A stretch of 64,000 nucleotides of DNA from positions 1 through 64,000 of the forward strand of contig CAIXBB010000003.1 in NCBI GenBank assembly GCA_903917565.1. The letters run 5' to 3'. The first letter of the stretch is position 1; each line of letters starts with the position of its first letter. Positions 17,137-25,281 of this stretch are shown here, piece by piece. The notes beneath the pieces are model-generated. The model had not been told where the DNA came from, made no database searches, and worked only from the letters and a program-made list of their open reading frames with translations. The DNA is from an uncultured cyanobacterium. Lineage in GTDB: Bacteria > Cyanobacteriota > Cyanobacteriia > PCC-6307 > Cyanobiaceae. A program made the position numbers and the translations under genes.

Positions 17137-18029
17137 CGGCCGAAGGCCTCCCCCTCGCTGAGAAACAGCCGGGGGATCACCAGTTCACACTCCAGCAGCA
17201 GCAGCTCGCCCCCCTCATCGCGGATCCCGTCGATGCGGGCATAGGGGAGCACCCCGAAGCGCCGCCGGAGCCTCTCCTCCACAGCGCAGGCCCAGTGCCG
17301 TTCCGAGGCGCTCGCTTCCCGCAGCCGGTTCCGGCCCCCGAAACCTTCGTGGGCGATCCAGCCCACTGCCGCCACGCTCTTCTCCACGGCGTGGGAGAAC
17401 CGCCCACCCAGAAACACCGCGCTGAACTCCCCCGCCCGGGAGATCGCCGGCAGGAACCGCTGCACGCACACCTCCCCGTCCTGGGCCAGCCGGGCCAGCC
17501 AGCCGTCGCCATCGCCGGCGTCCCTGGGGGTGGTGCCATCGGCTGCGGTGATTGCCAGGCCCTGACCCTCACGGCGCACCCGGTAGGTGTGCCAGCTCCT
17601 GGCGCCGATCGACGGTTTGAGCACCGCCTCGCGCCAGCCGCACGCGTCAAGCAGGCCCGCCAATGAACCACGCCAGCCGCGGGGCAGCCAGCGGCTGGGG
17701 ATCAGGGCCACCCCCTCCCGCTCCAGCTGGGGCAGGTAATCGCTCTTGGCATGGCCCGCCACGATCACCGGCAGCGGATTGGCCAGAGGCACCCCGAGGG
17801 CCCCGAGGCGCTCCGCCAGGGCCTTGATCCGGGGCAGGAAGTCCGGGTGGCGATGGCTGTCGCGGCAGTCGCGCACACTCACCCGATCGAAGCGCCCCCA
17901 GTGGATGGCCCCGCCAGCACCCAGCGTGGGCAGGGGCACCAGCTCGCTGGCGATGCCGCCCTGGGCGAGAAAGCTCATCAGCGCCGGGGTCTCGTCGTGG
18001 ATCCGCCCCAGGTGCAGCAGGGCGATCAA
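17088..18029 (-). CDS. ATP-grasp domain protein
   Basis: A 313-residue protein with ATP-grasp features: VLKPSIGARSWHTYRV (nucleotide-binding Lys loop), VCVQRFLPAI, AVFLGGRFSHAVEKS (a RimK-like beta pair) and LLLLECELVIPRLFL, where Glu-Cys-Glu likely binds Mg-ATP. It probably ligates a carboxylate to an amine or thiol; substrates unknown. The start is TTG at 18029, overlapping the previous gene stop as TTGA; no ATG fits before the first strand (IALLHLGR). The gene is convergent with, and overlaps, the hypothetical gene at 16426. Confidence 0.75.
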   Translation of the reverse strand: MIALLHLGRIHDETPALMSFLAQGGIASELVPLPTLGAGGAIHWGRFDRVSVRDCRDSHRHPDFLPRIKALAERLGALGVPLANPLPVIVAGHAKSDYLPQLEREGVALIPSRWLPRGWRGSLAGLLDACGWREAVLKPSIGARSWHTYRVRREGQGLAITAADGTTPRDAGDGDGWLARLAQDGEVCVQRFLPAISRAGEFSAVFLGGRFSHAVEKSVAAVGWIAHEGFGGRNRLREASASERHWACAVEERLRRRFGVLPYARIDGIRDEGGELLLLECELVIPRLFLSEGEAFGRYAEVLVGPTTTRMAW

Positions 18030-18424
18030 GCCGGCAGGATGCCCCACTCGCGCTTCACCTGAACGCTGGTGATCTCCCAGGCCTCCTCGGCCGCCACGAC
18101 CGGTCCATGGCGTTCCAGCGGCGCCAGGCCCCGCCTGGCGAATTCGTTCTGGAGCAACAGCTGGAACAGCACGCCCTGGGACACCAGCCCGTTGAGACGC
18201 CCCTCGCCCCCCACCCGGGCCATCAACACCGGATGGCCCTGGCAGTCGCGCAGGGCCCGCAGCTGCTGCTGCAGCCACACCCGCTCGTACTGGAGCATCG
18301 CGTCGCTGCAGCGGGACAGATTCTCCCGATAGCAACCGGCATGGCACTTGATGGCCCCTTCCGAAAGGCCAGCCGCAGCGCCGGCGTCCTTCAGCAGCTG
18401 CATCGCTTCGCTCAGGAAACTCAC
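18026..18424 (-). CDS. Hypothetical protein upstream of ATP-grasp gene
   Basis: About 132 residues if started at GTG 18424 (an ATG at 18403 is the alternative). It is helical and Cys-containing (IKCHAGCYRENLSRCSDAML), with a C-terminal SVQVKREWGILPA. No family recognised. It forms a two-gene minus-strand unit with the ATP-grasp gene, coupled by the TTGA overlap, so it may supply a substrate or partner. The stretch 18425-18574 is AT-rich and probably carries the promoter. Confidence 0.6.
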   Translation of the reverse strand: MSFLSEAMQLLKDAGAAAGLSEGAIKCHAGCYRENLSRCSDAMLQYERVWLQQQLRALRDCQGHPVLMARVGGEGRLNGLVSQGVLFQLLLQNEFARRGLAPLERHGPVVAAEEAWEITSVQVKREWGILPA

Positions 18425-18574
18425 TGGTGTGCACCCATTCCTCAGCAACGCTAGAAACAGCACCTGCCGATTCCCACATACCGCGGGGAGCGGCAATAAT
18501 CCGTAGCGAAGAGAAAGGAAAGTAAAAATCAGTGGCGGTTGCTACATCCTCCGGGTCGGCGCGTTCCGGGGGCC

Positions 18575-19687
18575 TCAGAGCCACTGCTTGCGGCGGAAAT
18601 AGAGGTACAGGCTGACGCCGATCACGATCATCACTGCCCAAACCGAGTAATATCCACCCCGCCACTGCAGCTCGGGCATTTCCTTGAAGTTCATGCCATA
18701 CACGCCGGCAATGAAGGTGAGGGGGATGAAGATTGTGGAGATGATCGTCAACACCTTCATCACCTCGTTCATCCGATGGCTGAGGGTCGACAGATAGGTG
18801 TCGTGCATGCCCCCAAGGATGTCGCGGTGGGTTTCAACCAGATCGATGATCTGGATGCTGTGGTCATAGAGATCGCGCCAGAACACCCGGCTCTCCGCTG
18901 TCAGCAACGAGGATTCGCTCTTGACGATCATGGCCACCTCCTCGCGGATCGGCCAGACGGCCTTGCGCAGGCTCAGGATGGACCGCTTGAGACCATGAAT
19001 ATCCTTGATGTCGCCGGGGTGGGGATCCTCGAGCAGTCGGTCATCCACCTCCTCGATGATGTCCCCCATTCGCTCCACGGCGAGGAAGTAGTTGTCAACA
19101 ACGGCGTCCATCAGGGAGTAGGCGAGGTAATCGGCCTTCATCCAGCGGATCCGGCCGCTGGCGGCGCGGATGCGATCACGCACCCCATCGAACACATCGC
19201 CATCATCCTCAAGGAACGAAATCACGAAGTGATCACCGAGGATCACGCTCACGTGCTCGATATCGATGGTGTGGGTGTCTTCGTTGAAGGCGATCATCTT
19301 CAGCACCATGAAGATGTAGCCCGGAAACTCCTCCACCTTGGGGCGCTGGGTGGTGTTGGCGATGTCCTCCAGCGTCATCGGATGGATGCCGAAGCACTCG
19401 CCGAGGCGCTCCACCAGCTCGACGTCATGGACGCCGCTGACGTTCATCCAGGTGATGCTGTCCTCGCGCACCACGGCAGTGCAGCCACGCACCGAGACGT
19501 CCTCCTCTTCCGACCAGGCATGGCCGTCGTAGTGGATGACATCGATCTGCACCTTCGCCAGCCGCTGCTCGCCGACGAACACGACGGCGCCGGGGATGGC
19601 CCCGGGCCTGATCCGCCTGGCGCGGATGCCGCCGGTGCCGGCGGTGCTGCGGAGGCGCGGTGGTTGTCTCGACGGCCTGGTCTTCAT
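18575..19687 (-). CDS. corA: CorA-type magnesium/cobalt transporter
   Basis: A 370-residue CorA family protein. The long cytoplasmic funnel domain (ALSHRMNEVMKVLTIIS helix at its end) leads to two C-terminal transmembrane segments joined by the signature GMN loop (VYGMNFKEMPELQW). The positively charged tail RRKQWL is typical. It forms a pentameric channel for Mg2+ uptake. ATG 19687 is chosen over 19705. A basic N-terminal tail of about 30 residues precedes the conserved region. Confidence 0.93.
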   Translation of the reverse strand: MKTRPSRQPPRLRSTAGTGGIRARRIRPGAIPGAVVFVGEQRLAKVQIDVIHYDGHAWSEEEDVSVRGCTAVVREDSITWMNVSGVHDVELVERLGECFGIHPMTLEDIANTTQRPKVEEFPGYIFMVLKMIAFNEDTHTIDIEHVSVILGDHFVISFLEDDGDVFDGVRDRIRAASGRIRWMKADYLAYSLMDAVVDNYFLAVERMGDIIEEVDDRLLEDPHPGDIKDIHGLKRSILSLRKAVWPIREEVAMIVKSESSLLTAESRVFWRDLYDHSIQIIDLVETHRDILGGMHDTYLSTLSHRMNEVMKVLTIISTIFIPLTFIAGVYGMNFKEMPELQWRGGYYSVWAVMIVIGVSLYLYFRRKQWL

Positions 19688-19738
19688 CGCCCGGCCTGGA
19701 AGCAACAGGATTGCAGGGAGCCTATCGGCATCCCTGGC

Positions 19739-20641
19739 TCAGAGAAAGTCAGGCCGCAGTCGATGGCTGAGCTCCAGCGACTGCCGCAGCTCCAACCATT
19801 GCTCTCCAGCCACCATCGCTTCGAGGGACGCCAGGGAGTGGCGGTAGTGCCCAAGGGCCTCCAGCAGCGCCACCCGGTTGGTGCGCGCCATCAACATTCC
19901 CAGCTCGGGATTGCCGCCGCCGACGCGGGTGGTGTCAGCAAAACCGCTGGAGGCCAGGGCCCGCTCCAGGCCCGCCCCGGCATCCTCCCCTGCGCAGGGC
20001 TCGCCACCGCCGGCATCGGCCGCCTGCAGCAGGGCCGCCCCCACCAGCACCGGCAGATGGGAGATGAGGGCCACGGCCCGGTCGTGGGCCTCGGCGTCAC
20101 AGCACAACCAACGGGCCCCGAGGACCTCCGCCAGCTCCCGCACCGCCTGCAGCGCCGCCGGATCGGTGCCCGCCTCCGGGGTCGCCACCCACGGCCTGCC
20201 GCGGAACAGGCCGGGCTCCCCCGCTTCCACCCCGGCCCGGGCGGTGCCCGCCATCGGGTGAGAGGCCACGAAGCGGGACGGTCGAGGACCGCCTCCGGCC
20301 GCCGCCAGCAGCTCCTGCCAGCGGCGCAGCACCGGCCCCTTCACCGAGCCCACATCGGTGATCACCGCCCCGCCCGGCAGGGCCGCCACCAGGGCGGGCT
20401 CCGGATCCAGCAGGCGGTCGAGGGGCAGGGCCAGCACCACCAGGCCGCACCCCTCCAGCACGGCCGGATCGGTGCTCACCTCCTGGGCCAGCCCGCGCTC
20501 CCTGGCCCGCGCGGCGGTGGCCGGCCGGTGCACCAGGGCTCGCACCCGCGCCCCGGCCGCCATCAGATCCAGGCCGAGCGAACCCCCGATCAGCCCCAGG
20601 CCCACCACGCCCACCGGTTCGCGCTGCCAGAGGGATGTCAT
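19739..20641 (-). CDS. tyrA: Prephenate/arogenate dehydrogenase (TyrA)
   Basis: A 300-residue enzyme with N-terminal Rossmann domain VGVVGLGLIGGSLGLDL (GxGxxG), VITDVGSVKG and SHPMAGTARAGVEAG, the substrate-binding block of the TyrA family, followed by the helical dimerisation domain (HDRAVALISHLPVLVGAAL). It makes tyrosine precursors by oxidative decarboxylation; cyanobacterial members usually use arogenate and NADP. It is divergent from the helicase-like gene at 20685, with only 43 bases between. Confidence 0.92.
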   Translation of the reverse strand: MTSLWQREPVGVVGLGLIGGSLGLDLMAAGARVRALVHRPATAARARERGLAQEVSTDPAVLEGCGLVVLALPLDRLLDPEPALVAALPGGAVITDVGSVKGPVLRRWQELLAAAGGGPRPSRFVASHPMAGTARAGVEAGEPGLFRGRPWVATPEAGTDPAALQAVRELAEVLGARWLCCDAEAHDRAVALISHLPVLVGAALLQAADAGGGEPCAGEDAGAGLERALASSGFADTTRVGGGNPELGMLMARTNRVALLEALGHYRHSLASLEAMVAGEQWLELRQSLELSHRLRPDFL

Positions 20642-20684
20642 CGTCGCTGCGGATCGGCTTGGGCCAGCTTCCTACGATCCAGCC

Positions 20685-22142
20685 ATGTTGGAAGCCCGCG
20701 CCCACCAGCACCTCAAGGCTCTCCTGCAGCGAGAGGGGGTGGAACGCTGGCCCCATCACCTCACCCTCAGCCGCCTGGTGGCCCGCAGCCTGCGCCGTGT
20801 CGACCACACCCTGGTGCGCCTGGCCCCCGGCACCGCCCCCAGCTGGTGGATCAGCCTGCTGGTGCCCCTGGCCCTCAGTGAAACGCCCCTGGCCCTGGTG
20901 GTGACCCCGGCCCTGCGCCAGCGGTTGCTGCTGGTGGAATGGCCGCGCCTGCACAGCGTCGGACTGGAACTGGCCTGCTGGGAAGGGCCCGGCGCACCGG
21001 CCGGCACCCGGCTCTGGCTGCTCGACCACCGGGAGCTGGTGGCAGCCTGGCGCAGCGGCGACCTGGGGGAGCGGCAACTGGTGATCCCCGAGGCCGAGTT
21101 ACTGGAAGCGGCACTGCGCCAGGCCCTGGAGGTGGAACTGGAACCCCGTCACTGGGATCAGCTGCGACGCGCCCAGCCCAGCGCCGAAGCCTGCCTGCTC
21201 AGCCTGCATGAACGGCTCAGCCGCCGGGTGCTGGCCCATCCCCGCTCCCCGCACCGATTGGTGGCCCTGGAGGATGACGACGAAGCCCCCCTGCGCCACC
21301 TGCTGCGCCTGCTCGAGCCGCTGCCGGAGCCATGGCCGCGCTGGCTGAGCGCCGGACCCGGCTGGAGCAGCTGGGCCCGGGTGGATCCATCCCTGCTGCA
21401 GTGGAACCTGCTGCGCCAGCCGCTCGAACCCCTGAACGAACTGGCCGGTCTGCTGGTGGGACGGGGGGCGGTGCTGATCGGTGAGCTGGCCACCGGCCGG
21501 GCGGCGGAGGGCCAACCCGCCTCCGGGGCCGCCCTGGGGCTGGAGCCGGCGGTGGTCCTGGATCTGGCCGATCCCCCCCTGTCCGACCCCCTGCCTTTGT
21601 TCGCCCCCCTGCGCCAGCCGCTGCCCAACAGCCCCCACTACGCCCAGCACCTGCTGGAGCAGGCCCGGCGGCTGGTGCTGGGCCAGAGTGGCCTCACGGT
21701 GGTGCTGGTCGACGATCCAGCCCTGTGCCTGGGCCTGGCCAGCGGCCTGGCCGCAGAGTTCGGCAGCCGGGTGTGCCACCAGAGCACGTCACCGGAGAGC
21801 AACGGCGTGGTCTGCTGCAGCTGGAGCTGGTGGCTGGAGCACCAGCCGCGGCTGCCTCTGCCCTGCCAGGTGGTGGTGGGCCTGCTGCCGATCGCCAGCC
21901 TGGAGGATCCCCTCACCGCCGCCCGGGTCAGGGTGATGCGCCAGCAGGGCCGCGACTGGTTCCGGGAACTGCTGCTGCCGGAGGCCCTCAACCGGCTGCA
22001 GCGGGGCGTGGCCGGGCTGCGGCGGAGCGGTGGCCGGCTGGCGGTGCTGGATGGCCGCCTGCGGGGCCGCAGCTGGGGACGGCTGGTGTTCACCGCCCTC
22101 GAACCCTGGGTCGAGCTGGTTCGGCTGCGGCCCGACCCCTAG
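20685..22142 (+). CDS. DinG-like helicase relative lacking Walker motifs
   Basis: A 485-residue protein. Its C-terminus (LNRLQRGVAGLRRSGGRLAV then LDGRLRGRSWG) matches helicase motif VI and the following strand of DinG/XPD-like helicases. The N-terminal ATPase half is present by layout (LALVVTPALRQRLL resembles motif Ia), but the Walker A position reads APGTAPSWW with no GKT, and no DEAH is seen. I infer a catalytically dead or strongly altered helicase paralogue. No iron-sulfur Cys cluster is visible. Conserved in picocyanobacteria as a helicase-like hypothetical as far as I recall. Confidence 0.6.
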   Translation: MLEARAHQHLKALLQREGVERWPHHLTLSRLVARSLRRVDHTLVRLAPGTAPSWWISLLVPLALSETPLALVVTPALRQRLLLVEWPRLHSVGLELACWEGPGAPAGTRLWLLDHRELVAAWRSGDLGERQLVIPEAELLEAALRQALEVELEPRHWDQLRRAQPSAEACLLSLHERLSRRVLAHPRSPHRLVALEDDDEAPLRHLLRLLEPLPEPWPRWLSAGPGWSSWARVDPSLLQWNLLRQPLEPLNELAGLLVGRGAVLIGELATGRAAEGQPASGAALGLEPAVVLDLADPPLSDPLPLFAPLRQPLPNSPHYAQHLLEQARRLVLGQSGLTVVLVDDPALCLGLASGLAAEFGSRVCHQSTSPESNGVVCCSWSWWLEHQPRLPLPCQVVVGLLPIASLEDPLTAARVRVMRQQGRDWFRELLLPEALNRLQRGVAGLRRSGGRLAVLDGRLRGRSWGRLVFTALEPWVELVRLRPDP

Positions 22143-22170
22143 CCTGCAGCCAGTTGCCGTCAAAACCCAG

Positions 22171-22422
22171 ATGGGGGAAGCCAAACGCCGGGCCGAACAG
22201 GGCTTGCCGCCCCGCGACAAGCCGCGTGTCAGCAAGGCCAAGGACGTCGACACCTCCCCTCGGATCGTCTCCTGGCTGCCCCTCACCCGCAACCAGGCCT
22301 CCCGCTTCGTGGCGGTCACCACCAAGGGCGCCTGGATCGGCATCGGCGGCCTGGCGCTGCTGTGGATCACCGTGCGCTTCATCGGCCCGGCGGCCGGCTG
22401 GTGGTCCCTGTCCGACGGCTGA
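22171..22422 (+). CDS. DUF2839 family small membrane protein
   Basis: An 83-residue protein starting MGEAKRRAEQGLPPR, the hallmark N-terminus of cyanobacterial DUF2839 proteins. A single hydrophobic helix occurs near residues 52-72 (AWIGIGGLALLWITVRFIG). Function unknown; probably a thylakoid or plasma membrane protein with its N-terminus in the cytoplasm. Follows the helicase-like gene by 28 bases and may be co-transcribed. Confidence 0.8.
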   Translation: MGEAKRRAEQGLPPRDKPRVSKAKDVDTSPRIVSWLPLTRNQASRFVAVTTKGAWIGIGGLALLWITVRFIGPAAGWWSLSDG

Positions 22423-22554
22423 GGACACTGCCGCCGTGGCGCTGAAGCGCTGCTGCCGTGGGAGGGCGGGTGCCGGTCTCCACATATGAGCATTTGCACC
22501 TAGCACGAATTGGAAGAAATCCTTATGATCTGCGGATTGTGATGGGCACTTCCC

Positions 22555-22884
22555 ATGTTTCTCCGGCTGGCCGAGCAATACCGCTCGGTCGTTGAGGATC
22601 TGATCCTGAGCCTCCAGGCCCTGGCAGTGTCCCTGCGGAAACAGGGCAATGTGGCCACCTGCTACACCTGCGGCGATGGCCGCGAGGGCCATGGCGCCTC
22701 CCTTGTGGCCGACCTGGGCGATAACCACATGGTGCGTCTGCTGGTGTCCGATTTCGGCATCAGCTGGGTGGAATTCCGCAACGGCCAGGAGCTGGTGAAG
22801 CTGGAGGGCGCCGATGCCATCCAGGAGCTTCAGCGGGTGGCACTGGTGCTTCAACCCTCCAGCGAACCGATTGCGGCTCCCTGA
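22555..22884 (+). CDS. DUF1815 family cyanobacterial protein
   Basis: A 109-residue protein starting MFLRLAEQYRSVVEDLILSL, diagnostic of DUF1815, a cyanobacteria-specific family of unknown role. A CYTC pair (residues 38-41) could bind metal or form a disulfide. The gene converges on recA, with a perfect 10-base-pair hairpin between them. Confidence 0.85.
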   Translation: MFLRLAEQYRSVVEDLILSLQALAVSLRKQGNVATCYTCGDGREGHGASLVADLGDNHMVRLLVSDFGISWVEFRNGQELVKLEGADAIQELQRVALVLQPSSEPIAAP

Positions 22885-22888
22885 GAGA

Positions 22889-22913
22889 GCTCCTGGAGCC
22901 AGCCTCCAGGAGC
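22889..22913. terminator. Hairpin between DUF1815 and recA
   Basis: Perfect stem GCTCCTGGAG / CTCCAGGAGC with a five-base loop, placed in the 36-base gap between two converging genes. Neither side has a T-run, so it is not a textbook intrinsic terminator, but it may stop or stabilise both transcripts. Confidence 0.45.
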
Positions 22914-22920
22914 CCGGTGA

Positions 22921-24126
22921 TCAGCCGGCGGCTGGGAGCTCCTCCAGATCGCCGGCGTCGTCACCGGCTTGGGGCTTGGCGGCCGCGAGCTTGGCCGCCG
23001 CCGCCAGCGGCTTCATCGAGTTGGCGGTGACCTCGGAACCCTCGGTGAGCTTCTTGCGGGTGAGCTGCTCGATCACCTCCTTCGGCTCAGGGTTCTGCTC
23101 CAGCCAGGTGATCGTGTTGTCGCGGCCCTGGCCGATGTTGTCGCCCTCGTAGCTGTACCAGGCGCCCTTGCGGGTGACCACGCCCGTTTCCTCCGCCAGA
23201 TCCAGCAGACAGCCCAGGGTGCTGATGCCACGGCCGAAGAGGATGTCGAACTCGGCGATCCGGAAGGGGGGCGCCACCTTGTTCTTGGCCACCTTCACCT
23301 TGGCCCGGATGCCGTACTCCTCGGTGCCGCGCTTGAGGGTCTGGATGCGGCGGATGTCGAGCCGCACCGAGGCGTAGAACTTGAGGGCGTTGCCACCGGT
23401 GGTGGTTTCCGGGTTGCCGTAGGTGACGCCGATCTTCTGGCGCAGCTGGTTGAGGAAGATCACCGTGCAGCCGGATTTGCCGATGTTGCCGGTGATCTTG
23501 CGCATGGCCTGGCTCATCAGCCGGGCCTGGCTGCCCACCGCCAGATCACCCATCTCCCCCTCGATCTCCGCCCGGGGCGTCAGGGCTGCCACCGAGTCGA
23601 CGACGACAACGTCAACGGCGGCCGAGCGCACCAGCTGATCGACGATCTCCAGGGCCATCTCGCCGGTATCCGGCTGGGAGACCAGCAGGTTCTCGATGTC
23701 GACCCCCAGGGCGGCGGCATAGACCGGGTCGAGGGCATGCTCGGCGTCGACGAAGGCCGCCACGCCACCACGCTTCTGGACCTCGGCGATGGCGTGGAGG
23801 GTGAGGGTGGTCTTGCCGGAGCTCTCCGGCCCGTAGACCTCCACCACCCGGCCCTTGGGATAGCCGCCCCCCAGGGCCAGGTCGAGGGTGAGCGCCCCGG
23901 TGGGGACCGTTTCCACCCGCATGCGGGAGGCATCCCCCAGCCGCATGATCGAACCCTTGCCGAAATTGCGCTCGATCTGGGTCAGCACCAGGCCCAGGGC
24001 CTTGTCGCGCTCCGCGGCGGCCCGGGGGTCGCCACTGGGGGCGGCGGCGGAGACGTAGGAGGTGGACGTGGAGGGGGAGCCGGAGGAGGCAGAGGAGGCG
24101 GAGGAGGCCCTGGAATCGGCAGGCAT
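22921..24126 (-). CDS. recA: Recombinase A
   Basis: A 401-residue RecA. Walker [11 protein letters not shown], Walker [11 protein letters not shown], loop L2 ([20 protein letters not shown]) and the C-terminal [14 protein letters not shown] block are all intact. It forms filaments on ssDNA, drives strand exchange and activates LexA cleavage. A Ser-rich N-terminal extension of about 30 residues ([18 protein letters not shown]) precedes the core, longer than usual; ATG 24126 is the only good start near. A LexA-like palindrome lies 150 bases upstream. Confidence 0.97.
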   Translation of the reverse strand: MPADSRASSASSASSGSPSTSTSYVSAAAPSGDPRAAAERDKALGLVLTQIERNFGKGSIMRLGDASRMRVETVPTGALTLDLALGGGYPKGRVVEVYGPESSGKTTLTLHAIAEVQKRGGVAAFVDAEHALDPVYAAALGVDIENLLVSQPDTGEMALEIVDQLVRSAAVDVVVVDSVAALTPRAEIEGEMGDLAVGSQARLMSQAMRKITGNIGKSGCTVIFLNQLRQKIGVTYGNPETTTGGNALKFYASVRLDIRRIQTLKRGTEEYGIRAKVKVAKNKVAPPFRIAEFDILFGRGISTLGCLLDLAEETGVVTRKGAWYSYEGDNIGQGRDNTITWLEQNPEPKEVIEQLTRKKLTEGSEVTANSMKPLAAAAKLAAAKPQAGDDAGDLEELPAAG

Positions 24127-24275
24127 GGTGGGGGGAGTGGGTGATGGAACGGGCCGCAGCAGGCTGGAGCCGTCGAAGCGGTGGGTGGAGGCGGAGATTG
24201 GGGGCCGGAACCGGGCGCCATCCTGCGACCTCTGGACAACCAGTGCCACCCGGAGAGGCCGGCGTATCAATCTGT

Positions 24276-24289
24276 AGTACGGGCGTACT
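24276..24289 (-). promoter_or_regulatory. LexA-type operator upstream of recA
   Basis: The palindrome AGTACGGGCGTACT has six-base arms around a central GG. It is close to the cyanobacterial LexA box (RGTACNNNDGTWCB), differing at the D position. It lies 150 bases before the recA start and 9 bases after the stop of the upstream HAD gene, fitting SOS control of recA. The recA promoter would overlap it. Confidence 0.65.
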
Positions 24290-24297
24290 CTAGCGGT

Positions 24298-25077
24298 TCA
24301 TGGCCATTGCGCCAGGGGGGCCTCGAAACCGGCGGGCTCCAGCCAGCGGATCCCCAGGGGGGCCAGCCCGTCCCCGTCACCAGGGCCCAGGTACCCCCAC
24401 GACACCAGATAGCAGCGCACCGCCTCCAGCCCCGGGGTCCGCCGCACCAGCTCCAGGGTGGGACGGCGGTCCTCCACGAACCACAGCGGCCGCTCGCCTG
24501 GATCCTGCTCGGCCACCAGCCGCCCCAGCACCGAAGGCTTGCTGCCCTGTTCGTGGCCGAACAGGGCCAGAGGGCTGAGACCGGCGGCGGCCAGCAGACG
24601 GGCGGCGAAGGCCCCGCCCTTCGTGGTGAGCACGGCCCAGTCGGCCCCCTCCGCCGCCAGCCGGCCCAGCCGCGCCTCCACGCCGGGGTAGAAGCGGTGC
24701 AGGGCCAGCCAGGCGTCGAGGTCGGTGGCGATGGCCCCCTGGCGCAGGCCCTCGAGCGCCCGCTGCAGCTGCTCGGTGCTCCAGCCCCAGCGCTCCAGGG
24801 CCCGGGCCAGGAAGCTGTCGTAGTCGGCCACGGCGGCGTCGAGGTCGATGTCGGGCCTTCCCAGCTCGGCGGCCATCAGCACCATCTCCCAGCCCTTGTG
24901 GATCAGGGGCCGCAGCCGGGCGAAACCCGCCGGCGCCTGCTCAGGAAGGTGCCACGGCGCGGTGGCACTCCCGGCCACCAGGGCCAGGGCCGCCCGCCGG
25001 GCCGACCACCAGTATTCGGCCATGCCGTCCACCAGCACCCCATCGAAATCGAACACCAGCAGAGGGCGTTCAGGCAC
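24298..25077 (-). CDS. HAD-superfamily hydrolase (phosphatase)
   Basis: A 259-residue HAD protein. Motif I DFDGVLVDG (nucleophile D10, acid D12), motif II VLTTKGG, motif III Lys in QGSKPSVLGR and acidic motif IV WFVEDRR are all visible, so it should be an active phosphatase. Cap helices with Trp-rich residues (MAEYWWSARRAAL) lie after motif I. Substrate unknown. It lies downstream of tRNA-Gln and upstream of recA on the same strand. Confidence 0.85.
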   Translation of the reverse strand: MPERPLLVFDFDGVLVDGMAEYWWSARRAALALVAGSATAPWHLPEQAPAGFARLRPLIHKGWEMVLMAAELGRPDIDLDAAVADYDSFLARALERWGWSTEQLQRALEGLRQGAIATDLDAWLALHRFYPGVEARLGRLAAEGADWAVLTTKGGAFAARLLAAAGLSPLALFGHEQGSKPSVLGRLVAEQDPGERPLWFVEDRRPTLELVRRTPGLEAVRCYLVSWGYLGPGDGDGLAPLGIRWLEPAGFEAPLAQWP

Positions 25078-25098
25078 CGGCGGGAAAGAGAGAAAAAA

Positions 25099-25170
25099 CT
25101 GGGCCGCTAGGATTCGAACCTAGGAATGTCGGGACCAAAACCCGATGCCTTACCGCTTGGCGACGGCCCA
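25099..25170 (-). tRNA. tRNA-Gln (TTG)
   Basis: 72 nt on the minus strand. The acceptor TGGGCCG pairs with CGGCCCA, followed by discriminator G. The anticodon stem TCGGG/CCCGA holds loop TTTTGGT, giving anticodon TTG. The T-arm CTAGG TTCGAAT CCTAG is perfect. No CCA is encoded. Confidence 0.95.
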
Positions 25171-25281
25171 ATCAACCCATGGGATGGGATAGACGTCGGT
25201 CTGGAACCGGCGCCTTGCTAGTTACCCACAGCGGCTGGTCCTTCGTCAACTCGCCCGCGTCCACCCTGGCGGCAGGCCCCT

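Noticed and set aside
18539-20881. A 780-codon plus-strand frame opposite corA and tyrA
   Set aside because: It is antisense to two clear enzymes and has shadow composition.
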